Shown here piece by piece: positions 29,301 to 38,244 of a stretch of DNA of 64,000 nt. The notes beneath the pieces are model-generated. The model saw only the letters and a list, made by a program, of their open reading frames with translations, had not been told where the DNA came from and made no database searches. Both the position numbers and the translations under genes were made by a program. The DNA lies in contig JANQGG010000004.1 of the NCBI GenBank assembly GCA_028277445.1, positions 1 through 64,000 on the forward strand, given 5' to 3'. The stretch comes from Chloroherpetonaceae bacterium (lineage in GTDB: Bacteria > Bacteroidota > Chlorobiia > Chlorobiales > Chloroherpetonaceae). Numbering within the stretch: position 1 is the stretch's first letter; each line of letters starts with the position of its first letter.

Positions 29301-29996
29301 GATGAGGATTATATTGATTTGCATTTTCATGGGGTAGAAAAGCCAGACAAAGGTTTTTATGTTATGATGCACATTTCTGATAATGGCCAAGGAATGAATG
29401 ATGAAACACTTAGGCATATCTTTGAGCCTTTTTTTTCCACAAAACCTTTAGGCAAAGGTGTCGGATTAGGGCTTTCAAGCGTTTATGGAATTGTCAGGCA
29501 ACATAAAGGCGCAATATCGGTTCATAGCGGCTTAGGTAAAGGCTCATCGTTCGATATTTATTTTCCGGCATTGCCTTTAGAAACAAAACATGGTGAAGAA
29601 AATGAAACGCAGCAACTAGAACCGGTGAAAGGATCGGGAACAATTTTATTTGCTGAGGACAATGAGGTTTTAAGAAAGCTTACAAAAAAAGTTGTAGGGG
29701 ATTATGGCTACAACCTCTTGATAGCAAAAGATGGCCAGGAGGCCATAGAACTAGGAACGAAAAACATCCATAGAATTGATATCATCATATTGGATGCGGT
29801 TATGCCTAAAAAAAACGGGGTTGAAGTTTACCAAGTGTTGCATGAATTGCGTCCCGATTTGCCCGTTATTTTTACAAGTGGATACACTGAAAGCGAAATC
29901 CATAACAATTTTATTTTAAAACATGGATTGACGTATTTCCAAAAGCCGTATTCGCTTTCAGTGCTTTTAGCAAAAATTAAAGAACTCACCGATTAA
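26367..29996 (+). CDS. hybrid sensor histidine kinase (REC-GAF-PASx4-HisKA-HATPase-REC)
   Basis: A 1209-residue relative of the preceding giant kinase with the same ends. The N-terminal receiver (about 14-135) has Asp64 and Arg117 in place of the invariant Lys. The GAF domain (about 165-310) has three CxxC pairs: 226/229, 249/252 and 262/265. Four PAS units follow (about 320-820), then HisKA with His846 ([11 protein letters not shown]), HATPase with DNGQGMND and GVGLGLSSVYGI, and a C-terminal receiver with a normal Lys-Pro. It is soluble. A 226-bp gap separates it from its neighbour, so it may have its own promoter. The pair looks like an old tandem duplication with later loss or gain of PAS units. 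Confidence 0.93.
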   Translation: MDDFISGTNLSENVAVLVVDDDEELRKITIGLLPTKNLTILEAADGKTALDLIHVHHPDIVISDVIMPETEGLDLCLLVKSDPKIKHTFFVLITGYKITPEDRIQGLDSKADSYITRPISNRELKAKLDSFLRIVAAEKQVRESNAHLEYLKAIIEAIQKVNRLIAKTSDVQELIDKTCQSLISEMGYNNTWIALCNENKEITHVASAGFDRLNVSLEEVLTKEGCLACMEKTRLNNKLVVIQDPAIECKNCPLSQYYKNYCGLCALIEYKDRIYGWLTISAIKKYANDETQWQLLNELASDLGFALQNLELKSIHQKTQINLDNFAKMAAQTRDFIAIINKDYTLQLANPATCELFETQQSLIVGMHLQDVIGDELFKKFSDEHLQKAFAGEMVEFVSDITTNQGPTRHYQIKLTPDNENEPIEHVFVLGTEVTEIIKTQKKLEQSEQKYKHLYQSIPSGIAIVSIAEGKIQEANDILCHMLGYSPKEFIGKSIQEITHPEDQHIDEEAIEERLHGHHGLHMMNKRMLKKDGAIIWVSITTSVIDFEEGEPKHVLGVILDNTELFNTALALKDSEKRYRTVAENFPNGTLSLFDKDFTYEFVDGKGLALVGLKKEDLIGKSIYQLFPEDMVKTKEKAWKEVFEGKSSEYEFSYKGHVFINRAVPIKDPNTEIAHGAAFSQDITEIRKYEQEQRKNQTLLELSEEMSLTGSFEIDYKTNVLTVSKGWQEIVGIRKATLDVNLDLWKYVYEEDKSRIFKVYEEHLIKKSDYRIEHRINNQETGDTRLVKIVMKTHFDELSNPISSIGTIQDITEQRKFEEEKKQVEAELQQSQKMDAIGHLAGGVAHDFNNIIQSVLGYSQLLLENLPNDSEEYNQVLEIFKGSERAASLTRQLLAFGRRQIIEPQAIDLNLHISSIMDILKRTTKEDIQLEFEPMPNLLKINFDKHQLTQVILNLVLNAKDAMPEGGEIMIATTQDSVDEDYIDLHFHGVEKPDKGFYVMMHISDNGQGMNDETLRHIFEPFFSTKPLGKGVGLGLSSVYGIVRQHKGAISVHSGLGKGSSFDIYFPALPLETKHGEENETQQLEPVKGSGTILFAEDNEVLRKLTKKVVGDYGYNLLIAKDGQEAIELGTKNIHRIDIIILDAVMPKKNGVEVYQVLHELRPDLPVIFTSGYTESEIHNNFILKHGLTYFQKPYSLSVLLAKIKELTD

Positions 29997-30068
29997 TCCT
30001 GGAGTTAATGCCCGAAGATAATAGATGTTAAGCGTTACCAACGGCGTGTGAATGTTCAAGGAAGACGT

Positions 30069-30917
30069 TTATCGGCAAATCAAAAGTGAGCAATTTGTTG
30101 ATCGCATCACTTTTTCGGTAGTGCTTCCCATAATCATGCGTTTGATCTGTCCTTCACCTTTTTCGCCAAGAACAATCAAATCTGTGTCATCATCTTCGGC
30201 ATAATTTAAGATCACCTGGGCCGGATTTCCCCAAAGCACATGTTTTTTAATCGTTGTGCCGTCTGTGTTATAGTCGCTGACAAATGCATCCAATTCATCA
30301 GTTTTTTGGGCTTTATAAGCCAAAATTTTTTCTTCGCCAATATTTTTGGACAGGCCAATAGCTTCCACATTGGGTACGTGGATCACATGCAAAACTTCCA
30401 GGCTGGCTTCAAAATTTTGGGCCATGGACAAGGCTTTTTCAAAAGCTCCTTTTGATGAGGGTGAAAAATCTACCCCGCATATAATTTTTTGGATGCCTTT
30501 GAATGAGTCGGCTTTATGGATCCAGACAATTTGCCGGGCTTGGCGAACAATCGCCTCGGCCGATGCGCCAAAAACTACCCGTTGCAACGCCGATTTTTCT
30601 TCAGCCCCGATAATGATAATATCGGCATCCATGCCATCGGCTGCGGCTAGTACCTGGTCAGCCACATTACCCACTTCAATGATCACATTTCCGGTTTGGG
30701 TGCCATCTTCATTAAGCCTCTGCAAATAATGGCGAAGGCGTTGCTCGGCCACCCGTTGCACCTCGTGCGAACTGATCCAATCCGAAAAGTACGATTTCAC
30801 CACATAGATCAACGATAGCTGTCCTTGTAGCTTTTTAATGAGTGGGCCAATATGTAAAATGGCTTTGATAGACAGATCGGAGAGATCGGTGGCCAGAAGA
30901 ATGTTTTTATTAATCAT
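30069..30917 (-). CDS. tandem universal stress protein (two UspA domains)
   Basis: A 282-residue protein with two Usp folds (about 1-138 and 143-282). The second domain ends with GEKGEGQIKRMIMGS, which fits the ATP-binding pattern G-x2-G-x9-G-S/T; the first has a weaker version (GAEEKSALQRVVFGAS). Such cytoplasmic proteins bind nucleotide and modulate stress survival, and often sit beside ion pumps. Here the P-type ATPase gene is 41 bases upstream on the same strand, so the two probably form an operon. The precise role is not known. Confidence 0.92.
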   Translation of the reverse strand: MINKNILLATDLSDLSIKAILHIGPLIKKLQGQLSLIYVVKSYFSDWISSHEVQRVAEQRLRHYLQRLNEDGTQTGNVIIEVGNVADQVLAAADGMDADIIIIGAEEKSALQRVVFGASAEAIVRQARQIVWIHKADSFKGIQKIICGVDFSPSSKGAFEKALSMAQNFEASLEVLHVIHVPNVEAIGLSKNIGEEKILAYKAQKTDELDAFVSDYNTDGTTIKKHVLWGNPAQVILNYAEDDDTDLIVLGEKGEGQIKRMIMGSTTEKVMRSTNCSLLICR

Positions 30918-30958
30918 GTGCTTTCAGGTTTAAAGGGAACATAAGCTTCTCAATGTTA

Positions 30959-33661
30959 TTAATGTTTAAAGTAACGTTCTTTGAATTTATTGGTGATAAA
31001 TTTATGAACTTCCATGACTGGCAGAATTATAAGCGCCAGGCTAAATGCTATGATCCAGTGATCCATACTTACCGGCATTACTCCCAGAATTTTGGTTCCA
31101 AAATCCATATGCATGAAAAAGACATGAATGCTGAACGCAAGCATGGTACCTGTCATTAAAATCGGGCTTTTGAACGGGGAGAGTTTGAAAATGGATTTCC
31201 ACTCCGAGCGGCAATTGGCAATGTGAATATTTTCGAACAAAACCATTAAGAGCAGAACCATATTGCGACTTTCATCTACCGACATGCCCTTGCCCAGTAA
31301 GTGATTGAACAGCCAAACAGAGAGAATGCCCATGGTGACTGAAGCAATAACGGTGCGCTCAATCATGAGCCGGTTAAAAATATGCTCGTGTGGCGCACGT
31401 GGCCGACGTTTCAGAATGCCTTCTTCTTTGGGTTCAAACGCCAGGGCCACATCCTGAATGCCATTAGTGACAAGGTTCAGCCAGAGAAGCTGAACGGGCA
31501 ATAATGGCAACGGCAGGCCAAGGGCAATGGAGCAGGCCACCATAACCAGCTCGGCCGCACCGGTTGAAATCAACAAATAGATGACTTTTCTGATATTGTC
31601 GTAGGCCGCGCGCCCTTCTTCCACACCACCAACAATGGTTGAAAAGTTATCATCGCTGATTACCAGGTCGGCGGCTTCCCTGGCCACATCGGTTCCATTT
31701 TTACCCATGGCAACCCCAATATTAGCTGCCCGCAATGCTGGCGCGTCATTTACCCCGTCGCCGGTAACAGCTACAAAATTCCCGTTTCGGATGGCTGAAT
31801 TAACAATATCCAGCTTTTGATGTGGGGCAACCCGGGCAAACACCCGAACCTGTTCTATCAATTTATCCAGGTTGCCTTCAGTAGTTTGCTCAAGTTCTCT
31901 TCCTGTTATCGTTTCTTCTTGGGTAGTGGCAAGCTGCAGGTCTTTGGCAATGCTCAGAGCGGTGATTTGATGGTCTCCGGTAACCATAGCAACCTGGATA
32001 CCGGCTTTATGACAGGTGTCTATGGCCGTTTTGACACCCGGCCTCAAGGGATCCTGCATGCCAACAAAACCAAGAAAGGTTAAACCGTTGGGTTCGGTTA
32101 CGGTTTTCTGAACGATTGTTTCATCTTCTATCCGGCCCTCTGCCAGCGCAATAACCCGAAATCCGGATTGGGCCATCTCATTCATTACGTTAAAATGATT
32201 TTGCAGCTCATCCTTTTTATCCGAAAAATCACACATGTTAAGAATGCGCTCGGGTGCCCCTTTTGCAAAGACCAGCACGCCGGTTTCATCGCGGTTGTAG
32301 GAGGCCGAAAACTGAAGTTCCGGCTCAAAGGGTATGCGATTAATTTCGGGATGATTTGTCAGAAGCGTTTCCTGCTTGAAACCGGCTTTATGACCAAGGC
32401 TCAACAGGGCAATATCAACCGCATCCCCGCGATTAACCCAGTTTTTATCTCGTAAAAACAACGCCGATTCATTACACAGGACACTCGCCCGGATCAACTT
32501 GATAAGCTGTGGATGCTCTGCAGGAGTAACGGTTTTGTTGTCTTTTAAAATTTCACCTACCGGGGCATATCCCTCGCCGGAAACTTCAAACACTTTACTA
32601 TTACCCAAATAGATGTGTTTTACAGTTAATTCGTTGCAGGTGAGTGTGCCGGTTTTATCCGTGGCAATCATCGTGCAACTGCCCAGCCCTTCAACCGCCG
32701 AGAGATTTCTGACAATTACCCCGCGTTTGGCCATACGATTTGTGGCAATGGCAAGCGCGATCGTCATGGCTATAGGAAGGCCTTCGGGTACTGCAGAGAC
32801 AGCCAGGGCCACCGTAAACATGAACATATCCACAATGTCCAGATTCTCAAGAGCAATGCTGATAATACTTATTAAAACAGAAATCCCAAGCACAGCAAAG
32901 GCAATGGCTTTAGTGAAGGATTCCATCCGGTGAATTAAGGGTGGCTTGGCTGAAGGAGCGCTTAAGATATCAGTGGCAAGCTGCCCGACGGTGGTTTGAA
33001 TACCTGTAGTGGCAACCACACCCTTTGCGCGCCCCCGATTGACTACCGAACCGGCAAATACCATATTTTGCTGGTCGGCGAAGGGAATGTCTTTATCGCC
33101 AATCCAGCTGGGATTTTTTAGTACCGGCAGACTTTCACCGGTAATGAGGGATTCATCTACCTCCAAGCCCCGAGCTTCGATAATGCGGATATCGGCGGGA
33201 ATGCGGTTGCCCGATTCCAGCACAACCACGTCGCCAGGCACAACTTCTTCAGATGAGATTTCTGTAAGCTCATTGTCGCGGAGCACCATGGAGCGGATTT
33301 TCAATAATTGTTTGAGGGCTTCATTGCTTTTTTCAGCTTTCCATTCCTGAGTGGCTCCGATAACGGCGTTTAAAATCAAAACCGCTGCAATAAATGATGC
33401 ATCGGTGACTTCATTTATCGCCAAAGATAAGATCGCGGCAACACCAAGAATTGCTATTAACGGGCTTTTGAACTGTGCCAGACTGATTTGCCACCAGGTT
33501 TTTTTTCCTGTTTCAGGCAATCGGTTATACCCGAAAGTTTCTATATGCTCGGTTGCTTGGTTTGTGGAGAGCCCGTTTTCGCTACAATTCAGGTGTTTAA
33601 AAACCTCTTCAAGGGAAATGGCATGCCAAAGCGGCTGGTTTTCTTTTACTGATTCTGCCAT
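30959..33661 (-). CDS. P2-type cation-transporting ATPase
   Basis: A 900-residue pump with the complete P2 architecture: N-terminal cytoplasmic cation-ATPase domain (about 1-75), actuator with TGES (LITGESLPV), helix M4 motif VPEGLP, phosphorylation site Asp335 in DKTGTLT, nucleotide-binding KGAPE, hinge TGDGVNDAPAL and a C-terminal helical bundle. In M6 the motif is NLVTNGIQDVALAFEP; SERCA has Asp where this has the second Asn, so the ion cannot be assigned safely. Ca2+ is the family default; Na+ or another cation is possible. It acts in the cytoplasmic membrane and is probably co-transcribed with the UspA gene downstream. Confidence 0.93.
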   Translation of the reverse strand: MAESVKENQPLWHAISLEEVFKHLNCSENGLSTNQATEHIETFGYNRLPETGKKTWWQISLAQFKSPLIAILGVAAILSLAINEVTDASFIAAVLILNAVIGATQEWKAEKSNEALKQLLKIRSMVLRDNELTEISSEEVVPGDVVVLESGNRIPADIRIIEARGLEVDESLITGESLPVLKNPSWIGDKDIPFADQQNMVFAGSVVNRGRAKGVVATTGIQTTVGQLATDILSAPSAKPPLIHRMESFTKAIAFAVLGISVLISIISIALENLDIVDMFMFTVALAVSAVPEGLPIAMTIALAIATNRMAKRGVIVRNLSAVEGLGSCTMIATDKTGTLTCNELTVKHIYLGNSKVFEVSGEGYAPVGEILKDNKTVTPAEHPQLIKLIRASVLCNESALFLRDKNWVNRGDAVDIALLSLGHKAGFKQETLLTNHPEINRIPFEPELQFSASYNRDETGVLVFAKGAPERILNMCDFSDKKDELQNHFNVMNEMAQSGFRVIALAEGRIEDETIVQKTVTEPNGLTFLGFVGMQDPLRPGVKTAIDTCHKAGIQVAMVTGDHQITALSIAKDLQLATTQEETITGRELEQTTEGNLDKLIEQVRVFARVAPHQKLDIVNSAIRNGNFVAVTGDGVNDAPALRAANIGVAMGKNGTDVAREAADLVISDDNFSTIVGGVEEGRAAYDNIRKVIYLLISTGAAELVMVACSIALGLPLPLLPVQLLWLNLVTNGIQDVALAFEPKEEGILKRRPRAPHEHIFNRLMIERTVIASVTMGILSVWLFNHLLGKGMSVDESRNMVLLLMVLFENIHIANCRSEWKSIFKLSPFKSPILMTGTMLAFSIHVFFMHMDFGTKILGVMPVSMDHWIIAFSLALIILPVMEVHKFITNKFKERYFKH

Positions 33662-33800
33662 AAATGTGAGTTTAATTTTTTAAAGTTATGGAAAAAAAGT
33701 ATCTATCGCCAAAGTTCGATGGAACTCTTTTGCATATGATGTGACTTTATTACTAAACCAATTCTTTGTTTTCCTTAAAAACCTTAAACATATCGATCCT

Positions 33801-34436
33801 ATGTCCATAGAGTTATTGTTTGTTGTTATTGGTTTAACTTTTATCATTGGATTTGCCCATATCGCTGACTCCCTGTTTGAAGACACCGATCACGGGTTGG
33901 CTTACATTACTGAAAAAAAGATGTTTATGCTTACCACGTTGTCTGTAACCGGAAAAAGTTATGATATTCATTCCACTATAGAATTCAATGAAAGCAGCGA
34001 TCAATTTAAGGTACATGTTTCAGTACCGGTAGAATCCTTAGACTCTGGTATGATTGAAAGAGATAAAAGTGTTCAGGATTTTCTGCAAATAGCTGATCAT
34101 CCTAAGATTACGTTTACATCTGACTGGTTAGCATACGATAGCTTAAATTTTGATACACATTTAAGCAAAAACATTTCTGGATTACTTTGTTTTGCCGGAA
34201 AACAGTTTCAAGTTGATTTCCCACTACATTTTATTCGCCACGACAACTTTACTCACATAACAGGTGTTTTGGAATCTACTTTTACAAAATTGGATATGGC
34301 GTGTCCAAGAGTTGTGGGCGGTTTGGTTGCCGACGTAAAAGATAGATTGGATATTATTGTAAACTTAAGGTCTGATAAAATCGATGGTTTAGAAGAATTG
34401 CTTTTGCCAAAGAAAGTTGAAACTGAGTTAGGTTAA
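33801..34436 (+). CDS. membrane-anchored YceI-like protein
   Basis: A 211-residue protein from the ATG at 33801, with one N-terminal hydrophobic anchor (about residues 3-22, IELLFVVIGLTFIIGF) and a YceI-like lipocalin-type domain. The family pattern is clear in FKVHVSVPVESLDSGM, the helix ERDKSVQDFLQIADHPKITF and the repeated strands near the C-terminus. YceI proteins bind isoprenoid-like lipids in the periplasm. An in-frame start at 33741 would put 20 extra residues before the anchor and is not favoured. The gene converges on gyrA, with a shared terminator between them. Confidence 0.75.
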   Translation: MSIELLFVVIGLTFIIGFAHIADSLFEDTDHGLAYITEKKMFMLTTLSVTGKSYDIHSTIEFNESSDQFKVHVSVPVESLDSGMIERDKSVQDFLQIADHPKITFTSDWLAYDSLNFDTHLSKNISGLLCFAGKQFQVDFPLHFIRHDNFTHITGVLESTFTKLDMACPRVVGGLVADVKDRLDIIVNLRSDKIDGLEELLLPKKVETELG

Positions 34437-34444
34437 AGATTAGC

Positions 34445-34490
34445 AAAAAAGGCTGTCTCGTAAGATAACGCTTACAAGACAGCTTTTTTT
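34445..34490. terminator. bidirectional terminator between the YceI-like gene and gyrA
   Basis: GCTGTCT pairs with AGACAGC, with inner GTAAG/CTTAC pairs around ATAACG. An A run precedes it and seven T residues follow, so it works on both strands. Confidence 0.85.
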
Positions 34491-34508
34491 ATTTACGGTT
34501 TCCAAGGA

Positions 34509-36992
34509 TTAAGAATCTGATAACGGCAATTCCATCTGACTATCATCAATATCCGGGTTATCGCCATTTTCTTCTTTAGGCACTCGGGCTACTGAAGAAA
34601 TAATATCATCTTCTCCCAGACGGATCAAGCGAACGCCTGATGTGTTTCGTCCCATAACGCGAATATCGGCAACATGCTGGCGTATTACAATGCCCTTTTG
34701 GGTGATTATGATCAAATCATCACTATCATTTACTTCCAGCATTCTGACGAGGTTGCCAACTTTTTCCGTAGATTTTAAAGTGATCACACCCGAAGCGCCT
34801 CTACGGGTCATTCGGTAATCATCAATATCGCTTCGTTTGCCATACCCTTTATCCGTTACAATCAAGAGCGTGGCGTCGTTTCGTTTGGTTGAAACCATCG
34901 AAACAATAAATTCATCATCCGATAGATTTGCGCCTTTTACGCCAATGGAATTGCGCCCCATGCTGCGAACGCCGTTTTCATGGAAACGAATAGCGTAACC
35001 GGTGTTTTTGGCAAGTAATATCTGATTATCGCCATCAGTAAGCGACGCATCAATCAGTTCATCGTTTTCGGAGATGTTGATTGCAATAATGCCGGTTTTT
35101 CTTGGATTGGAATACTCTTTCAAGGATGTTTTTTTGATCAGGCCATTTCGGGTGCCCATCAAAATATAATAGTCTTCATTAAACTCTTTGATGTTGATCA
35201 TGGCACGTATGCGCTCATCTTTTTCAAATTGGATAAGATTGGCAATGGAGCGTCCTCGTGCAGTTCGGCCAGCTTCGGGTATTTCATGGACTTTAATCCA
35301 ATAACACTTTCCGAAATTGGTAAAGAACAAGATGTAATTATGCGTAGAGGCAATAAACATATGTTCAATGAAGTCGTTGTCTTTGGCCATGGCTCCCGAA
35401 ATGCCTCTGCCGCCACGCCCCTGACGGCGATAACCCGAAACCGGAAATCGTTTGATAAAGCCCTGATGGGTTATGGTAATCACAACATCTTCTTCAGCGA
35501 TCATATCTTCGATACTGAATTCATCGGTTTCATAAACGATTTCTGTGCGCCGTTCATCACCATAGGTTTTTTTGATGGCCAGAAGCTCATCTTTGATAAT
35601 TTGGAATTGTAAAGCCGGACTGGCTAAAATGGATTTCAACCGTTCAATGGTTTTAAGCAACGCCTTGTACTCATCTTCGATTTTTTGGCGTTCCAGACCG
35701 GTAAGCCGCTGAAGCCTCATATCTAGGACCGCTTTGGCCTGGATTTCCGAAAGACCGAAGCGTTCCATTAATCGCGTTTTTGCGGTCTCGGTATCCGGCG
35801 ATTTTCGGATGGTGGTGATCACTTCATCAAGGTTATCCAGACATATTTTCAGACCTTCCAAAATGTGGGCTCGTCGTTCAGCTTCATCCAACTCAAATCG
35901 AGTACGCCTTAAAACCACATCATGTCGGTGTTCGATATAGTGGCTCATCAGCTCTTTGAGGTTCATGACCTTTGGCGAGCCTTTAACCAGCGCCAGCATA
36001 ATGCATCCAAAGGTTTCTTGGAGCTGAGTGTATTTAAACAGCTGGTTTAACACAACCTGCGTTACAGCATCTCGCTTTAGCTCAATCACCATACGCATGC
36101 CATCTCTGTCCGATTCATCCCTTAAATCTGAAATGCCTTCAATTTTTTTGATCTGAACCAGACCGGCAATTTTTTCTATTAATCTCGCTTTGTTGACCTG
36201 GTAAGGAAGTTCAGTGACAATTAACGATTCACGGCCGCTTTTTTGATTGACTTCTACCTGTACTTTAGCGCGCAAAATAACCCTACCCCGACCTGTTGTA
36301 TAGGCTTGCTTTACGCCTTCATACCCATAAATAATACCAGCGGTTGGAAAGTCCGGCGCTTTTACATGTTCCATTAATTCTTCGATTGCGATATCCCGAT
36401 TATCCAGATAAGCACATAAACCGTCTATAATTTCATTGAGATTATGCGGCGGGATATTCGTTGCCATACCGACGGCAATACCGGAAGCGCCATTAACGAG
36501 CAAGTTTGGGATTGCTGATGGTAAAACCGTAGGCTCTTCCAATGAATCATCAAAGTTCGTGCTGTAATCGATGGTGTCTTTATCAATATCGCGGAGCATT
36601 TCACTGGCGATTCTCATCATACGAACTTCGGTATAACGCATGGCAGCCGGTGAATCGCCATCAACCGAACCGAAGTTGCCTTGCCCATCGATAAGCGGAT
36701 AACGCAATGAGAAATCCTGAGCCATGCGAACAATACTATCATAAACCGCTGTGTCGCCATGGGGATGATATTTACCTAAAACCTCACCCACTACACGGGC
36801 AGATTTTTTATAGGACCGGCCCGATTGCAATCCTAACTCATTCATGCCAAACAATACCCGACGGTGAACCGGTTTCAAGCCATCACGTACATCAGGCAAC
36901 GCGCGGCTAACAATAACTGACATTGAATAATCGAGATACGAATCCCGCATCTCGTCTTCAATGTTAATAGGGATAATCTTTTCTCGTTGCAT
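34509..36992 (-). CDS. gyrA: DNA gyrase subunit A
   Basis: An 827-residue type II topoisomerase subunit that cuts and rejoins DNA to introduce negative supercoils with GyrB. Seen: the winged-helix region with [10 protein letters not shown] (quinolone-determining region; Thr at the place of E. coli Ser83, Asp at the Asp87 place), the catalytic Tyr in AMRYTEVRM, the coiled-coil tower and a C-terminal beta-pinwheel with the GyrA box QGRGGRG needed for DNA wrapping, followed by an acidic tail. The ATG at 36992 ([15 protein letters not shown]) is used; a TTG three codons upstream is less likely. gyrB is not in the window. Confidence 0.96.
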   Translation of the reverse strand: MQREKIIPINIEDEMRDSYLDYSMSVIVSRALPDVRDGLKPVHRRVLFGMNELGLQSGRSYKKSARVVGEVLGKYHPHGDTAVYDSIVRMAQDFSLRYPLIDGQGNFGSVDGDSPAAMRYTEVRMMRIASEMLRDIDKDTIDYSTNFDDSLEEPTVLPSAIPNLLVNGASGIAVGMATNIPPHNLNEIIDGLCAYLDNRDIAIEELMEHVKAPDFPTAGIIYGYEGVKQAYTTGRGRVILRAKVQVEVNQKSGRESLIVTELPYQVNKARLIEKIAGLVQIKKIEGISDLRDESDRDGMRMVIELKRDAVTQVVLNQLFKYTQLQETFGCIMLALVKGSPKVMNLKELMSHYIEHRHDVVLRRTRFELDEAERRAHILEGLKICLDNLDEVITTIRKSPDTETAKTRLMERFGLSEIQAKAVLDMRLQRLTGLERQKIEDEYKALLKTIERLKSILASPALQFQIIKDELLAIKKTYGDERRTEIVYETDEFSIEDMIAEEDVVITITHQGFIKRFPVSGYRRQGRGGRGISGAMAKDNDFIEHMFIASTHNYILFFTNFGKCYWIKVHEIPEAGRTARGRSIANLIQFEKDERIRAMINIKEFNEDYYILMGTRNGLIKKTSLKEYSNPRKTGIIAINISENDELIDASLTDGDNQILLAKNTGYAIRFHENGVRSMGRNSIGVKGANLSDDEFIVSMVSTKRNDATLLIVTDKGYGKRSDIDDYRMTRRGASGVITLKSTEKVGNLVRMLEVNDSDDLIIITQKGIVIRQHVADIRVMGRNTSGVRLIRLGEDDIISSVARVPKEENGDNPDIDDSQMELPLSDS

Positions 36993-37336
36993 ATAATCCA
37001 AAGCAAATTAATGATGATACAAACTTCTGAATATAATATTTATTATGAAGATTTTGGGGCAATTGAGCGGATATATTGTAACACTTACTGAGAAAACGTT
37101 ATAAACATGAGCAATTACACGTAACAATTTGGGTGAGCGCCAATAAGATTAAAATGTATTTTCGGAAATTGCTGAAAAAAGTAAGGGAAAAGAGAAAAAA
37201 CAGGTAGGGTACATTTTGTTTTTAAACGATTATCGATTAACTTTGTTGCCCTCATATTTGTTTAAAAAGCATATTTTGCGGTTTTAGATAAGTTTGAAGG
37301 AGGAATTGATTAATTGTTTTTAACGAAATTTTATAA
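36993..37336. other. divergent promoter region of gyrA and the str operon
   Basis: A 344-bp non-coding stretch with AT-rich DNA. It carries a strong match to the Bacteroidetes promoter for rpsL (listed separately) and a GGAGG ribosome binding-like sequence about 35 bases before rpsL. No element was recognised for gyrA. Confidence 0.5.
37215..37245 (+). promoter_or_regulatory. Bacteroidetes-type promoter of the str operon
   Basis: TTTG (37215-37218) and TAACTTTG (37238-37245) are separated by exactly 19 bases. This fits the known -33 TTTG / -7 TAnnTTTG consensus used by the primary sigma factor of Bacteroidetes. Transcription would start near 37,252, leaving a leader of about 85 bases before rpsL. 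Confidence 0.6.
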
Positions 37337-37720
37337 ATGCCAACGATTCAGCAATTAGTAAGACGGGGTAGAAAAAGTCAGCGTTCAAATACCGATTCAC
37401 CGGCTCTTGAAAGTTGTCCTCAAAAAAGAGGCGTATGCACAAGGGTATATACAACAACGCCAAAGAAGCCGAACTCAGCGCTAAGAAAAGTGGCTCGTGT
37501 TCGTTTGTCAAATGGCATAGAGGTAACCGCTTATATTCCCGGCGAGGGGCATAATTTACAGGAGCACTCTATTGTATTGATCAGGGGTGGTCGTGTGAAA
37601 GATTTGCCGGGTGTTCGTTATCATATTGTTCGTGGTTCGTTAGATACATCAGGTGTTGCTGATAGAAAAAACGGGCGATCAAAATACGGGGCTAAAATGC
37701 CTAAAGAAGAGTCTAACTAA
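37337..37720 (+). CDS. rpsL: 30S ribosomal protein S12
   Basis: A 127-residue decoding-centre protein. [18 protein letters not shown] (41-58) and [14 protein letters not shown] (87-100) are the two conserved loops that contact mRNA-tRNA pairs. Lys43/Lys44 and the PGVRYH loop are the places where streptomycin-resistance changes occur; both look wild type, and Asp89 is the residue that is methylthiolated in other bacteria. First gene of the str operon (rpsL-rpsG-fusA-tuf), 28 bases ahead of rpsG, behind the promoter at 37,215. Confidence 0.98.
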   Translation: MPTIQQLVRRGRKSQRSNTDSPALESCPQKRGVCTRVYTTTPKKPNSALRKVARVRLSNGIEVTAYIPGEGHNLQEHSIVLIRGGRVKDLPGVRYHIVRGSLDTSGVADRKNGRSKYGAKMPKEESN

Positions 37721-37748
37721 AAACACATAAAGAATTTATTAAAAAAAC

Positions 37749-38216
37749 ATGCGCAGAAAGTCAGCTTCCAAAAAAATTGAACAAACTGATGAGCGGTATA
37801 ACGATCCTGTGATTTACTTCTTGATCAACACCTTAATGAGAGACGGTAAAAAAACAATCTCAAAAAAGATTGTCTATGATGCGATGGATATTATAGCTGA
37901 AAAATCCGAAGAGGGCGCTCTTGAGGTATTTCAAAAGGCAATGTCGAACATTTCACCGGTTGTTGAAGTAAGGGCAAAACGAGTTGGTGGAGCAACCTAT
38001 CAAATCCCTGTAGAAGTTCGTGCAGACAGAAGAGTTGCGCTGGCATTAAGATGGCTAAAAACTTATTCGACAAAACGTTCGGGTAAATCAATGGCACAGA
38101 GGTTGGCATCAGAGTTATTGGATGCGGCAAACAATCAAGGTTCTTCTGTAAAGAAAAGAGAAGAAGTTCATAAAATGGCGGAAGCTAATAAAGCGTTTTC
38201 GCATTTCAGATTCTAA
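37749..38216 (+). CDS. rpsG: 30S ribosomal protein S7
   Basis: A 155-residue primary binder of the 3' major domain of 16S rRNA that starts assembly of the 30S head and lines the E site. The conserved pattern RVGGATYQIPVEVR, the helix with LALRWLKTYS and the C-terminal KREEVHKMAEANKAFSHFRF are present. Length matches the short form seen in most bacteria. Its gene lies 28 bases from both rpsL and fusA. S7 represses the str operon in E. coli; no such operator was recognised here. Confidence 0.98.
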   Translation: MRRKSASKKIEQTDERYNDPVIYFLINTLMRDGKKTISKKIVYDAMDIIAEKSEEGALEVFQKAMSNISPVVEVRAKRVGGATYQIPVEVRADRRVALALRWLKTYSTKRSGKSMAQRLASELLDAANNQGSSVKKREEVHKMAEANKAFSHFRF

Positions 38217-38244
38217 AATTTAAACCATAAGTATTTCATTAGTT

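Noticed and set aside
30346-30729. 127-codon plus-strand frame opposite the UspA gene
   Set aside because: Antisense shadow of a well-supported gene; composition (Ser, Ala, Ile runs) typical of a reversed coding frame.
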